A DNA stretch of 64,000 nucleotides, taken from positions 5,407,001-5,471,000 of the forward strand of contig NZ_CP039690.1 of the NCBI RefSeq assembly GCF_005144885.1. Reading direction: 5' to 3'. The translations under genes were made by a program, and so were the position numbers. The DNA is from Phreatobacter stygius. Its GTDB lineage: Bacteria; Pseudomonadota; Alphaproteobacteria; Rhizobiales; Phreatobacteraceae. This document shows positions 61,127-64,000 of this stretch, piece after piece; the first letter of the stretch is position 1, and the number at the start of each line of letters is the position of its first letter. The notes under the pieces are model-generated. The model made no database searches. It worked only from the letters and a program-made list of their open reading frames with translations, and was not told the origin of the DNA.

Positions 61127-61142
61127 AACGGACCGTTCCGTT
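61127..61142. promoter_or_regulatory. TetR operator candidate
   Basis: AACGGA-CCGT-TCCGTT is an inverted repeat with 6-bp arms in the gap between the small membrane protein and the TetR gene. It directly abuts an ATG at 61143, which argues for the later start at 61185. A related ACGGGTCGTT lies 25 bases upstream. Confidence 0.55.
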
Positions 61143-61184
61143 ATGGCAAGGTCGCGCATCACGAAAATCGTCTGGGAGTTCCCG

Positions 61185-61898
61185 ATGGCGGCCGCCCGCA
61201 AACCCAAGCCCAAATCCAAACCCCTTGCCCGCCGCGCCTCGGTCGGCGCCAGGCGCAATCCCGACAGCGAGGCTGCCGTGCTGGCCGCCGCGCGCGGCTT
61301 GCTGGCGGAAAAGGGTTATGCCGGTTTCTCGATCGACGAGGTGGCGCGCCGCGCCGGAGCGGGCAAGCCGACGATCTATCGCTGGTGGCCAACCAAGGCG
61401 GATCTGTTCATCGCCGTCTATGCCGAGGACAAGGCGGCGTCGATCGCCGCGCCGGATACCGGTTCATTGGCCCGCGATCTCGCCGAGTTCACACGCGCGC
61501 TCTGGGGCTTCTGGCGCGAGACGCCTTCGGGGCGGGCGTTTCGGGCGCTGGTGGCCGAGGCGCAGGCGAGCCAAGCCGCGCTTGATGCGTTGCGCGTCAA
61601 GTTCCTGCCCGAACGGATCGATCTGCTCAGGCATATCTTTGCCCGCGCCGCGGCGCGGGGCGAGATCGATGCCGCTGATATCGAGACGCTGCTGGCGCTC
61701 TATATCGGCTTCAACTGGTTTCACCTGCTCACCGGTCGCGTCGAGGACGAGGTTGAGGCCATCGAGCGGATGGCGCGCATCATCGTGCGCGGTGGCGGCG
61801 CGGGTCCAACGCGCGCGCCGGAGGCCGCTCCGCAGGCAAAGCCGCGAGCGCGCACCCGGCAACTAGCGCTACAGCTGACGCTGCTGCCCGAGGAGTGA
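61185..61898 (+). CDS. TetR/AcrR family transcriptional regulator
   Basis: The 237-residue protein has a basic N-terminal tail (RKPKPKSKPLARR), then the helix-turn-helix GFSIDEVARRAGAGKPTIYRWWPTKADLFIAVY and a ligand domain with a second TetR_C-like region. The start at 61185 (GGGAG upstream) is preferred over 61143 because of the palindrome directly before the latter. The tail after residue 210 is low-complexity and basic. Confidence 0.88.
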   Translation: MAAARKPKPKSKPLARRASVGARRNPDSEAAVLAAARGLLAEKGYAGFSIDEVARRAGAGKPTIYRWWPTKADLFIAVYAEDKAASIAAPDTGSLARDLAEFTRALWGFWRETPSGRAFRALVAEAQASQAALDALRVKFLPERIDLLRHIFARAAARGEIDAADIETLLALYIGFNWFHLLTGRVEDEVEAIERMARIIVRGGGAGPTRAPEAAPQAKPRARTRQLALQLTLLPEE

Positions 61899-62051
61899 TC
61901 GCTTCGCGGTGCCCGCCGCGGATCACTGCCTCGCGCGCGACGCACGATCCGACGGCCTACCTTGGAATTCATTTAAACTGTTGAGATTGCAGCTTTTTCT
62001 CGGAGCCTATAGAGATCGGGCCTCGTGTGAGGATCATGGCCGGGAGGCGAG

Positions 62052-62816
62052 GTGACCAACGCGCTCGCGCCGCTGCTCGACGGCCAGCTGGCCTTCCTGA
62101 AAGAAAAGCTCGCCTTCGCCGATGACCCGCGCGAGGCAGTCCATGGCGCCGATCTCACCGACCGGACGGTCTTGCGTGACATCCTGGCGCGTTACGGCGA
62201 GGCCTATCCCGGCCAGGACCCGCGCGCCGTCGCCTCGCTCTGGTCGAAATGGCACTTCGCCGTCGTGCTCGAGCCGGCCTTGGCGACCAACATGCTGCTC
62301 GACTGGGCCCTGCCGACCGGTCTCGGCGACATTGGCCTGATCTTCACCGCCGAGGCGCGGGCGCAGGCGCTCAAGGTGTCCCGTGCCGGCCATGCCTTCA
62401 AGCCGGCGACGGCGGAGGCGCGTTTCGCCGCGCTGATCGACGGCCATCTCGAACCGGTCATTGCCGCGCTCGCAGGGGAAACCGGCATCACGCCGCGGGT
62501 GCTCTGGAGCAATGCCGGCAATTATTTCGAGCATGCGCTGCGCACCGTCGAGCGGGCGACCTCGTCAGCCCAGCCCGGCGTCGTTCACGCCAAGGCTTTG
62601 CTGGCGAGCCGGACACGAGCGGATGGCCGGCCGAACCCCTTGTTCGAGCCGGTCTATTACCTCGACCAACAGGCTGAGACCGGCCGGCGCCGGCGGATCT
62701 GCTGTATCCGCTACCTCATTCCCGAACAGAAATATTGCGGTGCCTGTCCGATCGTCCGCAAGGATCGGGCGAGCCGCGATGCGGACGAGCGTCAGGCGGC
62801 GCGCGCGCGAACATGA
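62052..62816 (+). CDS. fhuF: Siderophore-iron reductase FhuF
   Basis: The 254-residue protein ends in the FhuF iron-sulfur signature: CC at 217-218 and CGAC at 229-232 (CC-x10-CxxC). The N-terminal region with LWSKWHFAVVLEP and the LWSNAGNYFEHAL segment also fit the family, which reduces ferric siderophores in the cytoplasm using a [2Fe-2S] centre. The start is a GTG after GGGAGGCGAG. A scrap of a FecCD permease on the opposite strand right after it suggests a former siderophore uptake locus. Confidence 0.9.
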   Translation: MTNALAPLLDGQLAFLKEKLAFADDPREAVHGADLTDRTVLRDILARYGEAYPGQDPRAVASLWSKWHFAVVLEPALATNMLLDWALPTGLGDIGLIFTAEARAQALKVSRAGHAFKPATAEARFAALIDGHLEPVIAALAGETGITPRVLWSNAGNYFEHALRTVERATSSAQPGVVHAKALLASRTRADGRPNPLFEPVYYLDQQAETGRRRRICCIRYLIPEQKYCGACPIVRKDRASRDADERQAARART

Positions 62817-62847
62817 CTTTGGGACGCCGCGCGCGCCGCTCGATCCC

Positions 62848-62919
62848 TTATCCCCGCCGGCTCCGTTGCCAGACCAGATAGGGCATGCCGATGAGCGAGG
62901 CGACGAGGCCGGGGCCCGG
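62848..62919 (-). pseudogene. C-terminal scrap of a FecCD-type siderophore permease
   Basis: The minus-strand frame before the stop at 62848 encodes GLVASLIGMPYLVWQRSRRG, which matches the invariant C-terminal end of FecCD/FhuB-type ABC permeases (usually GxxTALIGxPFFLxLLRR). Upstream the similarity stops abruptly. It is a short remnant next to fhuF, consistent with a deleted siderophore transporter. Confidence 0.6.
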
Positions 62920-63029
62920 CCATGGTTGCGCCGGTCACAGGCGGTTTCAAGCCCGGCGACCGGCGTGACCGTTGCCTCGGATCGATCTCAGAGTGGCCTT
63001 TTGCGCCCCGCGGCGCGCTGCCGGCCGCT

Positions 63030-63452
63030 TCAGCCGTTCCGCGCTTCGCCGGCATGCATCTCGGTGAAGTCTTTGAGCTCGGCTTGCACATCGGCCGGGA
63101 AATCGTCGAATTCCTGCACCTGGCGTATCTCGATGGTCGCGTCGTCAGTGCCCGGACAGCGTGAGGCCCAGGCGACAGCTTCCGCCTTCGACTTCACGTC
63201 GATCATCCAATAGCCGCCGAGCACTTCCTTGGCCTCGGAGAAGGGACCGTCGGTCACCTTGGCCTTGCCGCCGGGAAAGGTCACCCGCGCGCCCATCGAC
63301 GGCGGGTGCAGGCCATCCAGCGTGATCAGCACGCCGGCCGCTTTCAGCTCCTGATTATATTTCATCATGGCGGCCACCGCCTCGGCGTCGGGCAACGTGC
63401 CGGGCGCCGCGGTCTCATAGCCCCTGGGGATCATCAGCATCATGAATCGCAT
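63030..63452 (-). CDS. YCII-related domain protein
   Basis: The 140-residue protein reads MRFMMLMIPRGYETAAPGTL, KYNQELKAAGVLITLDGLHPP, VTDGPFSEAKEVLGGYWMIDVKSKAEAVAWASRCP and IEIRQVQEFDDFP, the YCII (DGPF) family often found with ECF sigma factors. No sigma gene is visible here. The ATG at 63452 begins at the conserved sequence. Confidence 0.92.
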   Translation of the reverse strand: MRFMMLMIPRGYETAAPGTLPDAEAVAAMMKYNQELKAAGVLITLDGLHPPSMGARVTFPGGKAKVTDGPFSEAKEVLGGYWMIDVKSKAEAVAWASRCPGTDDATIEIRQVQEFDDFPADVQAELKDFTEMHAGEARNG

Positions 63453-63674
63453 GGTCGTGTCTCCTGGTTCGCATGTTGTCGGGAGGCGGGCCTTGGGGCT
63501 CGCGCTCCATCCTGACAACGAACGGGATCCCGCGGGATCGACATCGTCCGATGCTTTTTTCGAGGCAGGGCCGTGCGCCGTTTGCGCGCGATCCTGGAGC
63601 GACAGCGCGGCAAGGCGGGGTCCTGCCGGATCGGCCAACTGAATTGCGGAAGCGGCCAGCTTCGACGGAAATGC

Positions 63675-64000
63675 TCATCCTGGACGCCGCTTGATCCACC
63701 GATCGAGCCAGTGGTCGAGCGAAATCCGCCCCGGCCCAGACGCCATGATGGCGAGCGCCATCGCGGCCCAGGTCACATGCAGAGGCCAGCCCTGCGGCAC
63801 GGTCAGTTGCACGACGAGCGTCATGACCAGAAGTCCGAACGCAGCCGGTCGCGTCGCCAGACCGAGAACGAGGAGGATGGGCAAGAGGATTTCCGCGGAA
63901 CCTGCGGCGAAGGCCACCACGGCGGGAGCCGGGAAGGAATAAGGACCGCCCGGCAAGTGCAACTGGAATTCCGAACTGAAGAGCAGCACGGCGACCTCGT
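63675..64000 (-). CDS. DoxX family membrane protein (partial, cut by the window end)
   Basis: The frame is open through the right edge and encodes LLFSSEFQLHLPGG, AGSAEILLPILLVLGLATRPAAFGLLVMTLVVQL and GPGRISLDHWLDRWI, the C-terminal two-thirds of DoxX. The true start is beyond the window; a GTG at 63989 is not likely to be it, because EVAV precedes it in frame as expected for the family. Confidence 0.85.
   Translation of the reverse strand, partial: EVAVLLFSSEFQLHLPGGPYSFPAPAVVAFAAGSAEILLPILLVLGLATRPAAFGLLVMTLVVQLTVPQGWPLHVTWAAMALAIMASGPGRISLDHWLDRWIKRRPG

Overview
The window reads as chromosomal DNA of a high-GC alphaproteobacterium, probably of the order Hyphomicrobiales (Rhizobiales). 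The basis is uniformly GC-rich codon use, many solute-binding-protein transporters (ABC and tripartite-type), Tat-type signals on binding proteins, a Zur-like palindrome of the GTTATA-N-TATAAC type, and short CCTCTCCCG..CGGGAGAGG palindromes between genes. Genus cannot be read from the sequence. No tRNA, rRNA, CRISPR array, prophage or origin was seen.

Layout. 1-5.5 kb: end of an outer-membrane-type protein, a TetR regulator, a GGDEF/EAL protein, then a family-5 ABC binding protein with a DUF1028 protein. 5.6-7.1 kb: an IS4-family insertion sequence with a 9-bp target duplication inside a host palindrome; its transposase needs a -1 shift. 7.1-8.4 kb: an SMP-30/gluconolactonase protein whose Tat signal carries an 18-bp tandem repeat. 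9.1-12.6 kb: an AztD-like zinc chaperone and a TonB receptor diverge from a Zur-like box. 12.7-18 kb: lipoprotein, DUF6152/DUF6644, GYD, DUF4239, a peptidoglycan-binding protein with a possible His/Cys dyad, and an LssY_C protein. 18-27.6 kb: a polyamine-type ABC operon ending in a second DUF1028 gene, RidA, flavin reductase and HpaB-type monooxygenase, a divergent LysR regulator, and a 2-hydroxyacid dehydrogenase with a type II dehydroquinase homologue. 27.8-38 kb: small accessory genes (DUF2867, Fic, DUF4304, SnoaL-like, DUF1330, an SdpR/SdpI pair, ArsR with two SRPBCC paralogues, DUF3597, cyclophilin) mixed with decayed fragments (SDR, flotillin-like, MFS).

38-48.5 kb: a probable catabolic locus: Bug/TctC binding protein, a full branched-chain-type ABC transporter, a carboxymuconolactone decarboxylase-like protein, a metallo-beta-lactamase-fold enzyme, an alpha/beta hydrolase, a 3-hydroxyisobutyrate dehydrogenase-family enzyme and a GntR/FCD regulator. 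GACAATCwGTCAATC occurs in front of three of its transcription units and suggests one regulon. 48.6-51.3 kb: ArsR/AHSA1 pair, AraC regulator and TauE-type exporter. 51.5-56.6 kb: a divergent methionyl-tRNA synthetase, a YbaK-type deacylase, a small membrane protein and LeuA. 56.6-64 kb: MFS transporter, divergent DJ-1/PfpI and GlxA-like genes, MarR and TetR regulators with palindromes at their promoters, FhuF beside a scrap of a FecCD permease, a YCII protein and a DoxX protein cut by the window end.

Genes are mostly in short operons with 1-4 base stop/start overlaps. All functions are read from sequence motifs and remembered family patterns; no database search was run.
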